Shown here: positions 7,993-15,454 of the stretch, piece after piece
Numbering within the stretch: position 1 is the first letter of the stretch
Layout: the number at the start of each line of letters is the position of its first letter
NCBI GenBank assembly: GCA_024281145.1
Contig: JAMXLN010000293.1
Span: 1 to 36,034, forward strand
Source of the DNA: Hyphomicrobiaceae bacterium
Lineage (GTDB): Bacteria; Pseudomonadota; Alphaproteobacteria; Rhizobiales; Hyphomicrobiaceae
Direction: 5' to 3'
Length of the DNA: 36,034 bases
Made by a program: the position numbers and the translations under genes
The notes under the pieces: model-generated
Told to the model about the DNA's origin: nothing
Database searches by the model: none
Seen by the model: only the letters and a program-made list of their open reading frames with translations

Positions 7993-9674
7993 TGCAGGCC
8001 GTTGGCCGCGTGCACGACATATGGGGGCGCCGGGTGCAGACCTGTGACTACGTCATCGTCGGCGCAGGCTCAGCCGGCAGCGTGCTCGCCAACCGGCTGA
8101 CCGCGGACGGCAAAACCACGGTGTGCGTGCTCGAAGCAGGCCCGCGCGATTGGCACCCCTACATCCACATCCCTGCCGGCTTCATCAAGACCTATCACGA
8201 TCCGCGCGTGAACTGGCTCTACAGCATGGAGCCCGGCGCGTGGACGGGTGGGCGTCGCATCCTCGCCCCGCGCGGGAAGACGCTTGGCGGCTCGAGCTCT
8301 ATCAACGGGCACATCTACAATCGCGGTCAGTCCATGGATTTTGATACCTGGGCGCAGCTCGGCAATCGCGGTTGGGGCTACGCCGACGTGCTCCCCTATT
8401 TCCGGCGCATGGAACGGCGCATCGGCGACGGCGATCCGGTCTTTCGCGGCCGCGATGGAGCCCTCACCGTCACCGACATCGACTGGCGCCACCCGCTCTG
8501 TGACGCCTTCATCGCTGGTGCCGTAGAGGCCGGCATTCCCCGCAACCCCGATTACAACGCTAAAGCCCAAGAAGGTATCGCCTACGCTCAGCGCACCATC
8601 CTCAACGGCCGGCGGATGAGCGCAGCGCGCGCCTTCCTTTATCCGGCCATGCGTCGGCCGAACTTGCGCGTCGTTACACACGCACACACCACCAACATCA
8701 TTCTCGAAGGCAAGCGGGCCGTGGGCGTGCGCTATCTCAAGGGCGGGCGCGGCGGCAGCGCTTACACTCTCCACGCCCGGCGCGAGGTCATCCTCTCCGC
8801 CGGCTCCTACAATTCGCCCCAGCTCCTCCTGCTCTCCGGGATCGGGCCGCCGTCACACCTTCAGGGGCTCGGCATCGCAGTGCGTCATGCTCTGGCCGGC
8901 GTCGGGGAGAACCTGCGCGATCATTACGCCCCCCGCTTCGTCGCCCGCGTCAAAAACATAGATACCATCAACGAACGCTCGCGCGGCCTCAAGCTAGCCG
9001 GCGAGATCACCAAGTGGGTATTCACGCGCAGGGGCATCCTGTCGCTGAGCCCCACCCACGTCTACTGCTTCTGGCGGTCTGATCCGGCGGTGGCGAGCTG
9101 CGACGTCCAGCTCACCTTCACACCGGCAAGCTACAGGGAGGGAGTGCAAGGCGAGCTCGAGCGCGAGCCCGGCATGACGGTTGCCTCCTGGCAGCAACGC
9201 CCGGAGAGCAAGGGTTACGTGCGTCTGAGATCGAACGATCCGTTCGAGGCGCCCATCATCCAGCCCAATTACCTGGCGCTGGAATCGGACCGGCGGGTCC
9301 TGCTTGCAGCCATGAAGCTCGCCCGCCGTCTGCTCAAGTCGAAACCCCTTGAGCCCTATTACGAACGCGAGGATTTTCCCGGCCCCGACGTGGTAAGTGA
9401 CGATGAGCTGTTGGGGGCCGCCAAACAGCGCGGCACCACGACCTTCCATCCGGCCGGCACCTGCCGCATGGCTCCCGCCAGCGATCCTCTGGCCGTTGTC
9501 GACGAAGAGCTGCGCGTGTGCGGCATCGAGCGCCTGCGGGTGATCGACGCCTCCATCATGCCAACGATGCTTTCGGCAAACCTCAACGCCGCTACGTTGA
9601 TGATCGCGGAGAAAGCCTCCGACCTGGTGCTCGGTCGCTCCGCGCCTGATCCCATCGTGCTGGCAGCAGAATGA
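7992..9674 (+). CDS. GMC family FAD-dependent oxidoreductase (choline/alcohol dehydrogenase type)
   Basis: This is a glucose-methanol-choline oxidoreductase of about 560 residues, oxidising an alcohol to an aldehyde with FAD. The FAD-binding GAGSAGSVLANRL lies near the N-terminus. Then come GMC signature 1 (GKTLGGSSSINGHIYNRG), signature 2 (SAGSYNSPQLLLLSGIG), the catalytic His in HPAGTCRMAP (~H486) and the C-terminal NLNAATLMIAEKASD. The ATG at 7992 overlaps the preceding stop by one base. An in-frame GTG at 8034 would give MQTCDYVIVGAGSAG, closer to the usual family N-terminus, so the true start is open. No signal peptide is seen. It is coupled to a peptide-type binding protein. Choline is a guess only: no betaine aldehyde dehydrogenase or betI gene is near. 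Confidence 0.95.
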   Translation: MQAVGRVHDIWGRRVQTCDYVIVGAGSAGSVLANRLTADGKTTVCVLEAGPRDWHPYIHIPAGFIKTYHDPRVNWLYSMEPGAWTGGRRILAPRGKTLGGSSSINGHIYNRGQSMDFDTWAQLGNRGWGYADVLPYFRRMERRIGDGDPVFRGRDGALTVTDIDWRHPLCDAFIAGAVEAGIPRNPDYNAKAQEGIAYAQRTILNGRRMSAARAFLYPAMRRPNLRVVTHAHTTNIILEGKRAVGVRYLKGGRGGSAYTLHARREVILSAGSYNSPQLLLLSGIGPPSHLQGLGIAVRHALAGVGENLRDHYAPRFVARVKNIDTINERSRGLKLAGEITKWVFTRRGILSLSPTHVYCFWRSDPAVASCDVQLTFTPASYREGVQGELEREPGMTVASWQQRPESKGYVRLRSNDPFEAPIIQPNYLALESDRRVLLAAMKLARRLLKSKPLEPYYEREDFPGPDVVSDDELLGAAKQRGTTTFHPAGTCRMAPASDPLAVVDEELRVCGIERLRVIDASIMPTMLSANLNAATLMIAEKASDLVLGRSAPDPIVLAAE

Positions 9675-9749
9675 CGCCACACCTCGGGCGGAGCCACTTC
9701 GCGTCGGCCTGCGCGCGCGATCAGCCAAGCGTGGGACCGCGGCACGCGC

Positions 9750-10241
9750 TCAGGAGACGCCAGCCAAAATCGCGGCAATGAGCTTCCGCGCCGGTGCGTA
9801 AATGCCCGGCGCTTCGCTCTCGCGCGGACCACCGATGCTGAGGACCATGTCGCCGCCAAACCGCTTCTGCTGAGCCCGCAGCCAAGCCATCGCCCGTCCA
9901 GGCGCCGTGTGCTCGCTCGCATCAACGACCAGTTCCGGTTTGCCGTGCTGGTGCGCCCACTGATGAGCCCGCCGCGAGCCGATCGACACCGCAAGGCCTG
10001 AACCATCGGTGATGATGAGAGCCGCATCGCTGTCGCGCACGTTCCACTCCGTGCGCTGCACCGGATTGCGCAGCGGCGTTTCTTTCAATCTTGGATATTT
10101 CGCCAGCACGCCCGGCGGATTGGTCAGGTCCTCGGCCCAACCGCCCTTAGGACACCAGCCGCCCCAGTCCATGCCCCGCTCGATAGCCACGTCGAGCGCG
10201 GCTCGGTCGACCCCGGTCTGACCGCCGCTGATGATCTTCAT
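9750..10241 (-). CDS. Putative molybdenum carrier / circularly permuted YpsA-like SLOG protein
   Basis: A 163-residue protein matching the family annotated as 'putative molybdenum carrier', now placed as a permuted YpsA in the SLOG (Rossmann-like) superfamily. The N-terminal KIISGGQTGVDRAALDVAI is the hallmark Gly-rich nucleotide-binding motif. It is followed by GWCPKGGWAEDL and the second-half ALIITDGSGLAVSIGSRRA. Members are thought to bind nucleotides or cofactors; the molybdenum link comes from a structural resemblance and is weak. It lies 36 bases downstream of the Rieske oxygenase on the same strand, so the two may be co-transcribed. No molybdoenzyme is present in the window. The ATG at 10241 has only a weak ribosome site. 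Confidence 0.85.
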   Translation of the reverse strand: MKIISGGQTGVDRAALDVAIERGMDWGGWCPKGGWAEDLTNPPGVLAKYPRLKETPLRNPVQRTEWNVRDSDAALIITDGSGLAVSIGSRRAHQWAHQHGKPELVVDASEHTAPGRAMAWLRAQQKRFGGDMVLSIGGPRESEAPGIYAPARKLIAAILAGVS

Positions 10242-10277
10242 AGCCCATCATGCCTGAACCGGGCGCGACCTGTCACC

Positions 10278-11612
10278 TCAATCTGCCAGCGCGGACATGC
10301 CGCCGACGTAGCCGCTTGGGTCGCCAAAGCGCTCCGCCATCACCGCAGCGAGGTCCTTGCTCTTGTGGGTGATGCAGGCGCCCGCGCGCACGTGGTAGCG
10401 GTCCGCGCGGTGAGCGGCGTCGGGCTCCTTTCCCCGCGCCAACTCCCTCGCGCAGTCCATCACCAGCTTGCGGAACCGCAGGATGCCAAGGTCGGTGGGC
10501 CCAAGGTGCTCGCGGGTCCGGTCCGCAATCGGCCCCTGGCTGTCCTGCACGGCCGCGTCCTGCTCCGAAACGCCGGTTATGCCGGTGTAGCTTTTGGTCT
10601 TCTGCAGTTTGCGATCAATCAGGTAGTCGTTGCCCTTGTGCCGTAAGGGCACGTAGCTCTCGTCCACCTCGGCGATGACGCCGTTGCCGCCCATGTAGAG
10701 TGCGCGTTCGGCCTCCGTGATGGGGCGGTCCGGGTTCCAGGCATAGGTGTAGATCCAGCAGGTCGTGTCCGTGACCGGCACGAACGTCTGGCCAAACATG
10801 TTCTCGCCTGGCAAGGCGCTCGGGGCGTAGGCGTGCGCCGGCATCAAGAATTGGGCGATGCGCCAATAGAGATTGTCGTCCCGCGCCAGGCGCCCTCCGG
10901 CGATGGTAAGGCCCGCCGCGTGCGAGTCCACTTTGATGACGGGGCGCGGATCGTCGGCAATCCAGCGCACGTGATCGAAGTTCATGCGTGACATTGGGCT
11001 GGAGAGGTGTTTGCAGACGTCAAGGTCCTCATCCTGCCCCTTGTCGAACGTCAGATGGGCGAACGAGAAGTGTGCCGTGTCAATGCTCCCCTCCACGGCC
11101 TGAACCCAGTTGCAGTCCTGCCATTTCTTGGAGACGTGCCGATGCGAGGCTGGCACGAGAGCCACCTCCATCTCCGGCAGCTTCGGCATGCGTTCGCGCG
11201 GTCCCATATAGGCCCAGACCATTCCCCCGTGCTCGCGCGCGGGATAGGCCTTGATGGCCATCTTGTCCTTGGCGTTGAGGTCGGGATAGGAGGTCGGCAT
11301 GTCGAGGCAGCGCCCTTCGACATCAAACTTCCAACCGTGATAGACGCAGCGAATTCCGCACTCCTCGTTGCGACCGAGCCAAAGATTGGCGCCGCGATGC
11401 GGGCAATGCTGGTCGATGATGCCGACCCGGCCGCGCGTGTCGCGGAAGCCGAGCAGCGGCTCGCCCATCACCACGATCTTCTTGGGCGGGCCGTCGGGCT
11501 CGGGTAGTTCCTCCGACAGCAGCACAGGCAGCCAGAACCGACGCAACAGCTCGCCCATCAGCGTCCCCGCACCGCTCTGCGTAAGCACCCTGTTGTCTTC
11601 GGCACTGAGCAT
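10278..11612 (-). CDS. Rieske non-heme iron aromatic ring-hydroxylating oxygenase, alpha subunit
   Basis: An oxygenase component of ~444 residues. The Rieske [2Fe-2S] ligands are C70-x-H72 (QHCPHRGANLW) and C89-x2-H92 (RCVYHGWKFD). The catalytic-domain iron motif is GSIDTAHFSFAH, with H181 and H186. The overall pattern resembles phthalate 4,5-dioxygenase-like alpha subunits. These enzymes insert oxygen into aromatic or other cyclic substrates and need a reductase, which is not encoded nearby. ATG at 11612 (MLSAEDNRVLTQSG) was chosen over longer in-frame starts because family proteins begin here and GGGGA lies about 9 bases upstream. It is divergent from the dehydrogenase gene at 11810 across 197 bases, suggesting a shared control region. 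The substrate is not deducible. Confidence 0.93.
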   Translation of the reverse strand: MLSAEDNRVLTQSGAGTLMGELLRRFWLPVLLSEELPEPDGPPKKIVVMGEPLLGFRDTRGRVGIIDQHCPHRGANLWLGRNEECGIRCVYHGWKFDVEGRCLDMPTSYPDLNAKDKMAIKAYPAREHGGMVWAYMGPRERMPKLPEMEVALVPASHRHVSKKWQDCNWVQAVEGSIDTAHFSFAHLTFDKGQDEDLDVCKHLSSPMSRMNFDHVRWIADDPRPVIKVDSHAAGLTIAGGRLARDDNLYWRIAQFLMPAHAYAPSALPGENMFGQTFVPVTDTTCWIYTYAWNPDRPITEAERALYMGGNGVIAEVDESYVPLRHKGNDYLIDRKLQKTKSYTGITGVSEQDAAVQDSQGPIADRTREHLGPTDLGILRFRKLVMDCARELARGKEPDAAHRADRYHVRAGACITHKSKDLAAVMAERFGDPSGYVGGMSALAD

Positions 11613-11809
11613 GGACGGTTTTCCCCAGCGGACTTGAGCCTTGGAGCTCCAATAACAGAACGCCTGCGTGATTGCCACGCGCGGCCGGCCGGCAAACCGC
11701 GACGGCGAGCAATGCGTGTGCCGCGCGGCCCGTCCGCGTTCAGGCTCTGTGCGCGGCGCCGCCTCGCGCATACACTCCAGTGGTTGCAAACGCCCGTGAG
11801 GAGGAAGTC

Positions 11810-12769
11810 ATGCAGGTAGGGTTCATCGGTCTTGGCATCATGGGTGCCAGCATGGCAGCCAATCTGCAGAAGGCGGGCTACAAGCTTACGGTGCACGATC
11901 TGCAGCGGCAAAACGCCAGCGCTCATCTGGCCGCGGGAGCGCAATGGGCAGCCACGCCAAAGGCCGTCGCCGAGGCATGCAAGGTGGTGTTCACCTCACT
12001 GCCAGGACCGTCCGAGTTCGAAGCCGTGGCGCTTGGCAACGACGGGCTGGCCGACGGCTTCGCGAAAGGCTCCGTGCTATTTGACCTCACGACCAATGCC
12101 CCCTCCCTGGTGCGCCGGCTGCATCGCGTCTACGCCGAGCGGGGCATCCATCTGCTCGATGCCCCCGTGAGCGGCGGGCCGGCCGGCGCCAAGTCCGGAC
12201 GTCTGGCAATTTGGGTCGGTGGCGATAAAGCGATCTTCGAGAAGCACAAGAAGGAGCTCGACGCCATCGGCGATGCAGCCCGCTACATCGGCCCCATCGG
12301 TGCGGGCTCGGTGGCCAAGCTCGTGCACAACTGTGCAGGCTATGCCATCCAGACGGCGCTCGCTGAGGTGTTCTCCATGGGGATCAAGGGCGGCGTCGAA
12401 CCGGTGGCCTTGTGGGAAGCCGTGCGCAGCGGCGCGCAGGGACGCTCGCGCACTTTCGACCGGCTTGGGGACCGCTTCCTCATCAATTCCTACGATCCAC
12501 CGAGCTTCGCCCTCAAGCTCGCACACAAGGATATGCGGCTTGCCACCGAGCTCGGCCGCGAACTGGGGGTGCCTATGCGCATCGCCAATCTCGCCTATGC
12601 CGAGTTGACGGAGGCGCTCAACCGCGGCTGGGAAAATCGCGACAGCCGCTCGCCCATGCTGTTGCAGCTTGAACGCTCCGGCCTTCAGGTGGAAGTGGAT
12701 CCAGGACGCGTCCAGGAGGTGCTCGAACGCGACCCACCGTTCGGTGGGCTTGATCCCAAGCGAGGGTAA
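11810..12769 (+). CDS. NAD(P)-dependent beta-hydroxyacid dehydrogenase (3-hydroxyisobutyrate dehydrogenase family)
   Basis: A 319-residue member of the HIBADH / tartronate semialdehyde reductase family. The N-terminal Rossmann motif is GFIGLGIMGASMAANL. The substrate loop DAPVSGGPAGAKSGRL (~residues 118-133) and the catalytic lysine K170 in VAKLVHNCAGYA are present. It oxidises a beta-hydroxyacid (or reduces the semialdehyde) with NAD(P). The ATG at 11810 has an excellent ribosome site (GAGGAGG). It is followed after 7 bases by a flavin-dependent oxidoreductase, so the two form a likely operon. The pair is divergent from a Rieske oxygenase, which may point to a shared catabolic role, but that is inference. 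Confidence 0.95.
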   Translation: MQVGFIGLGIMGASMAANLQKAGYKLTVHDLQRQNASAHLAAGAQWAATPKAVAEACKVVFTSLPGPSEFEAVALGNDGLADGFAKGSVLFDLTTNAPSLVRRLHRVYAERGIHLLDAPVSGGPAGAKSGRLAIWVGGDKAIFEKHKKELDAIGDAARYIGPIGAGSVAKLVHNCAGYAIQTALAEVFSMGIKGGVEPVALWEAVRSGAQGRSRTFDRLGDRFLINSYDPPSFALKLAHKDMRLATELGRELGVPMRIANLAYAELTEALNRGWENRDSRSPMLLQLERSGLQVEVDPGRVQEVLERDPPFGGLDPKRG

Positions 12770-12776
12770 CACGAAG

Positions 12777-13847
12777 GTGCGCTTGTCGGTTCTGGATCAA
12801 TCGATCGCCGTGGTCGGTCGTCCGCATGGGGAGGCGATCCGTGCGACGATCGCGCTCGCCCAGCACTGCGAGGCGTTGGGCTACGACCGGTTTTGGCTGT
12901 CCGAGCACCACAGCAATGACACCATCGTGGGTACCGCACCCGAAATCTTGATCGCCGCTATCGCCAGCACGACACAGCGCATCCGCGTCGGCAGTGCGGG
13001 CGTGATGCTGCCACACTACGCGCCGTTCAAAGTTGCCGAGCAGTTCCGCGTGCTCGACGCCATCGCACCTGGCCGCATCGACTTAGGGCTCGGACGTGCG
13101 CCGGGCTCCGACGGCCGCACCGCGTTCGCCCTCAATCCGCTCGCCAACGAACGGCCCGCAGCCTTCCCGGCCGATGTGCGCGATCTCACCGCCTGGGTGA
13201 CGGGTGCGCCGCTTCCTGAGGGGCACCCTTTCCGCCAGGTGAAGGCCAACCCGGCCGGGGAGACCGCGCCCGAAATCTGGATGCTCGGCAGTTCGGACTA
13301 CGGTGCGCAGGTGGCGGCACACTTCGGCCTGCCCTACGCCTTCGCCTGGTTCTTCGCCGATGGCCTCGCCGGTGCCCACGCACTTGATGTCTACCGCAAG
13401 CTCTACAAGCCAAGCCCCCGCCATCCCGCTCCGCATACGGCACTGTGCGTGTGGGCGTTGGCGGCCGACACGCAGGCGCAGGCGCACCACCACTTCGCCT
13501 CCCGCGCGCGCTTCCGGCTGCTGCGCGACCGCGGCATCTTCGCCCCTCTTGAACCCCCCGAGGCCGCGCTCGCCTACACCTATACGGAAGCGGAGCTCGC
13601 ACGCATGGCCGACTATCGCAGAGCCGCCTTCATCGGTACTGGCGCTGAAGTGGCCGAGCGCATCGATGAGCTGGCCACCCGCCTTCAGGTACAGGAGATC
13701 GCAGTGGTAACGTGGGCCACCGATGAGACGGCGCGGCAGCACAGCTATCGGCTGCTCGCCCAAGCCATGGGTTTTGCGCCTGCCGCTTCGTCCCAGCGTG
13801 AGCCGGTCGAGGACGTGGCTAAAACCCCAGCTTCTGGAACTGCTTGA
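12777..13847 (+). CDS. LLM class flavin-dependent oxidoreductase (bacterial luciferase-like)
   Basis: About 356 residues with the luciferase-like monooxygenase TIM-barrel fold: RLSVLDQSIAVV at the N-terminus, GYDRFWLSEHHSND (~residues 37-50), RIRVGSAGVMLPHYAPFKVAEQ and RIDLGLGRAPGSD. This matches the subgroup with the 'MsnO8 / alkanal monooxygenase alpha-like' annotation. Such enzymes use FMN or F420; an alphaproteobacterium would most plausibly use FMNH2. I place the start at GTG 12777 because a GAGGG site overlapping the previous stop lies 10 bases upstream and the family N-terminus begins there. The frame is open upstream without meaning. Its 3' end overlaps the convergent next gene by 29 bases. 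The substrate is unknown. Confidence 0.93.
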   Translation: MRLSVLDQSIAVVGRPHGEAIRATIALAQHCEALGYDRFWLSEHHSNDTIVGTAPEILIAAIASTTQRIRVGSAGVMLPHYAPFKVAEQFRVLDAIAPGRIDLGLGRAPGSDGRTAFALNPLANERPAAFPADVRDLTAWVTGAPLPEGHPFRQVKANPAGETAPEIWMLGSSDYGAQVAAHFGLPYAFAWFFADGLAGAHALDVYRKLYKPSPRHPAPHTALCVWALAADTQAQAHHHFASRARFRLLRDRGIFAPLEPPEAALAYTYTEAELARMADYRRAAFIGTGAEVAERIDELATRLQVQEIAVVTWATDETARQHSYRLLAQAMGFAPAASSQREPVEDVAKTPASGTA

Positions 13848-14634
13848 AGATCGCAAACCCAAAAAAGCTCGCCTGCCCCCGTCGCCGCTTTGCCCCCGCG
13901 GCGCGAACCATCCCCGGTGCGGCGGTGGATGCCTGACCGGGCGCGTTGATGCCCATTGCAGGCAGTGGCTGGCCGGGCTGGCCGACACCCTGTTCGCCCA
14001 CGACAAGCCCCATGCGCGCTCCATCTGCTGCTAGCGGCGGTGCAGCTGCGCTCCCCAGGCCCTGGTCGACCCGGGCGTTGGCCGGGGCCGCATTTGGCGC
14101 GAACTTCCGTGCCGCCAGAACGACGTTGGGGATGCAACGACCCTCGGCGAGCGTTTCCCCCGCCGGACAGGCAGCACCGCACACTCTCTCCCGCGCGGCC
14201 TCGACCAATGCAAGCTGGATGCGGTCTGGCGCCTCCGTCGGCAGCGCCGCATTGACCCGATCCATGAAGGCCTTAAGTGCCCGGCGCGTCGCCGGCGTCC
14301 AAACACCGTTAATTTCCCCGTCGTAGCAGCCCACCCGGGCGAGCTCGCGTTGCAGCTGCTGTGCCAACGGTAGGTGATCCGACCATGGCGATGCCAGGGT
14401 GTGCGAGGAAGCAGGCCCGCCGCGCGGCGCCAGCACCACAACCTCTGGAGCGGCCGGCGCGTGCTCCGCATGCGACGTCGCTGCCGTCTGCCGTGCTACT
14501 TGAGCCTTGGAGTCTTGGGCTGGGGTGAGCGCTGCCTGCAACGTGTCGGTGTGCTTCATCCATATGAGGAGACAGACCACACCCAGCGTTGCCGCTACAG
14601 CCAGCATCAGCCAGAGGCCACGCACCACATCCAT
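13819..14634 (-). CDS. Membrane-anchored protein with peptidoglycan-binding-type domain
   Basis: A 271-residue protein: one N-terminal membrane segment (residues ~5-25), an Ala/Pro-rich linker, then a PG_binding_1-like helical repeat (residues ~88-145, LQRELARVGCYDGEINGVW and TPATRRALKAFMDRVNAAL). A short Cys-rich segment follows (C152, C156, C167), and the tail is low-complexity, Ala/Gly/Pro-rich and ends basic. Similar domain-plus-cysteine arrangements occur in many Rhizobiales proteins that I cannot name more precisely. The domain suggests a periplasmic location and contact with the wall. It is divergent from a YcbB-type L,D-transpeptidase across ~820 bases. The start is ATG 14634 with a weak ribosome site. 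The 3' end overlaps the convergent LLM gene by 29 bases. Confidence 0.82.
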   Translation of the reverse strand: MDVVRGLWLMLAVAATLGVVCLLIWMKHTDTLQAALTPAQDSKAQVARQTAATSHAEHAPAAPEVVVLAPRGGPASSHTLASPWSDHLPLAQQLQRELARVGCYDGEINGVWTPATRRALKAFMDRVNAALPTEAPDRIQLALVEAARERVCGAACPAGETLAEGRCIPNVVLAARKFAPNAAPANARVDQGLGSAAAPPLAADGARMGLVVGEQGVGQPGQPLPAMGINAPGQASTAAPGMVRAAGAKRRRGQASFFGFAIFKQFQKLGF

Positions 14635-15454
14635 ACCGAACTACCTACGCGCCGCACGCATGAAGGCCGCAGCCGTCCTTGGCGTGCACTATCCTGGGAT
14701 GAGAGCGGAGAAGCTTTAAGAACGCGCTAACGGCGGGGCTGTGCACCATGGCGGCCGCAACCCTTGAGGCAGCGCCCCTGCGGCCGGCCGGCGCGCAATT
14801 TGCCCGCGGCGACCGGCTGGTAAATCTCTGCAATCGCCATAAGCATTGAGATTGAGCCGCTTGGCCGACCGATCGGCGAACTTTCTGCGATCTCGGAGCC
14901 GATCAAACGTTGGCGTAGAGCTTGACCATGCCAGACGAATGATGAACCGCACACGCCAATCCCCCGATCCAGTTCCGCGTGCCTGCGCTCGCGGGGTGGC
15001 GCGGCGACTGCACGGCTTGCGGTCAAGCACTGCACGGCGCGTTCTGGAGGGACAGGGAAACTTTGGCCGGCGTTACGCCCTGAGCGGGGCTCAGGCTTAC
15101 CGCGCTCCTGGGGGCCCGAGGCCCGACCATTGCCGATGCCGACGCCCCCTTGCCGTTGCCGACCTCCATGGGTTCATCCGCGGCTCAGCAAGGCGGGCGT
15201 TGCGAATCACGAGGTCCATGCGCGCCCTGCCACGTCAGGTTCAAGGGCCTAGGGTGGGATGCCGACGGGGGTGCGAAGGCCCGCTCGTCTCGCCGCGGCC
15301 GTATTTTCCGGGCATCCTCGCCCCGACGGGTGCACGATTGCCACACTGTCACAGATACTTCCAGCGTGCGGGCTGGCGGAGCGGGGAGCCGGCAAATTAC
15401 CATGCGGCGAAACTGACGATTTGGCTCGGCAACGAGCTTTGCGGGGATCCTTGC
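14635..15454. other. Long non-coding gap between divergent cell-wall genes
   Basis: I see no gene I can support in these 820 bases. The frame of the downstream transpeptidase stays open from 14846, but its signal peptide starts only at 15455. A perfect 7-bp stem with a 3-base loop lies at 15079-15095 (CCTGAGC / GCTCAGG). Short TTGCCGA-like repeats occur around 15129-15165. The stretch must hold two divergent promoters and could hide a small RNA or a decayed gene. Confidence 0.5.

Noticed and set aside
7992-9674. Calling the GMC oxidoreductase betA (choline dehydrogenase)
   Set aside because: No betB or betI gene is nearby, and GMC family signatures alone do not give substrate.
14846-15454. 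N-terminal extension of the YcbB-type transpeptidase by ~203 residues
   Set aside because: The frame is open, but a clear signal peptide starts at 15455 with a ribosome site, and the upstream translation has no family similarity.
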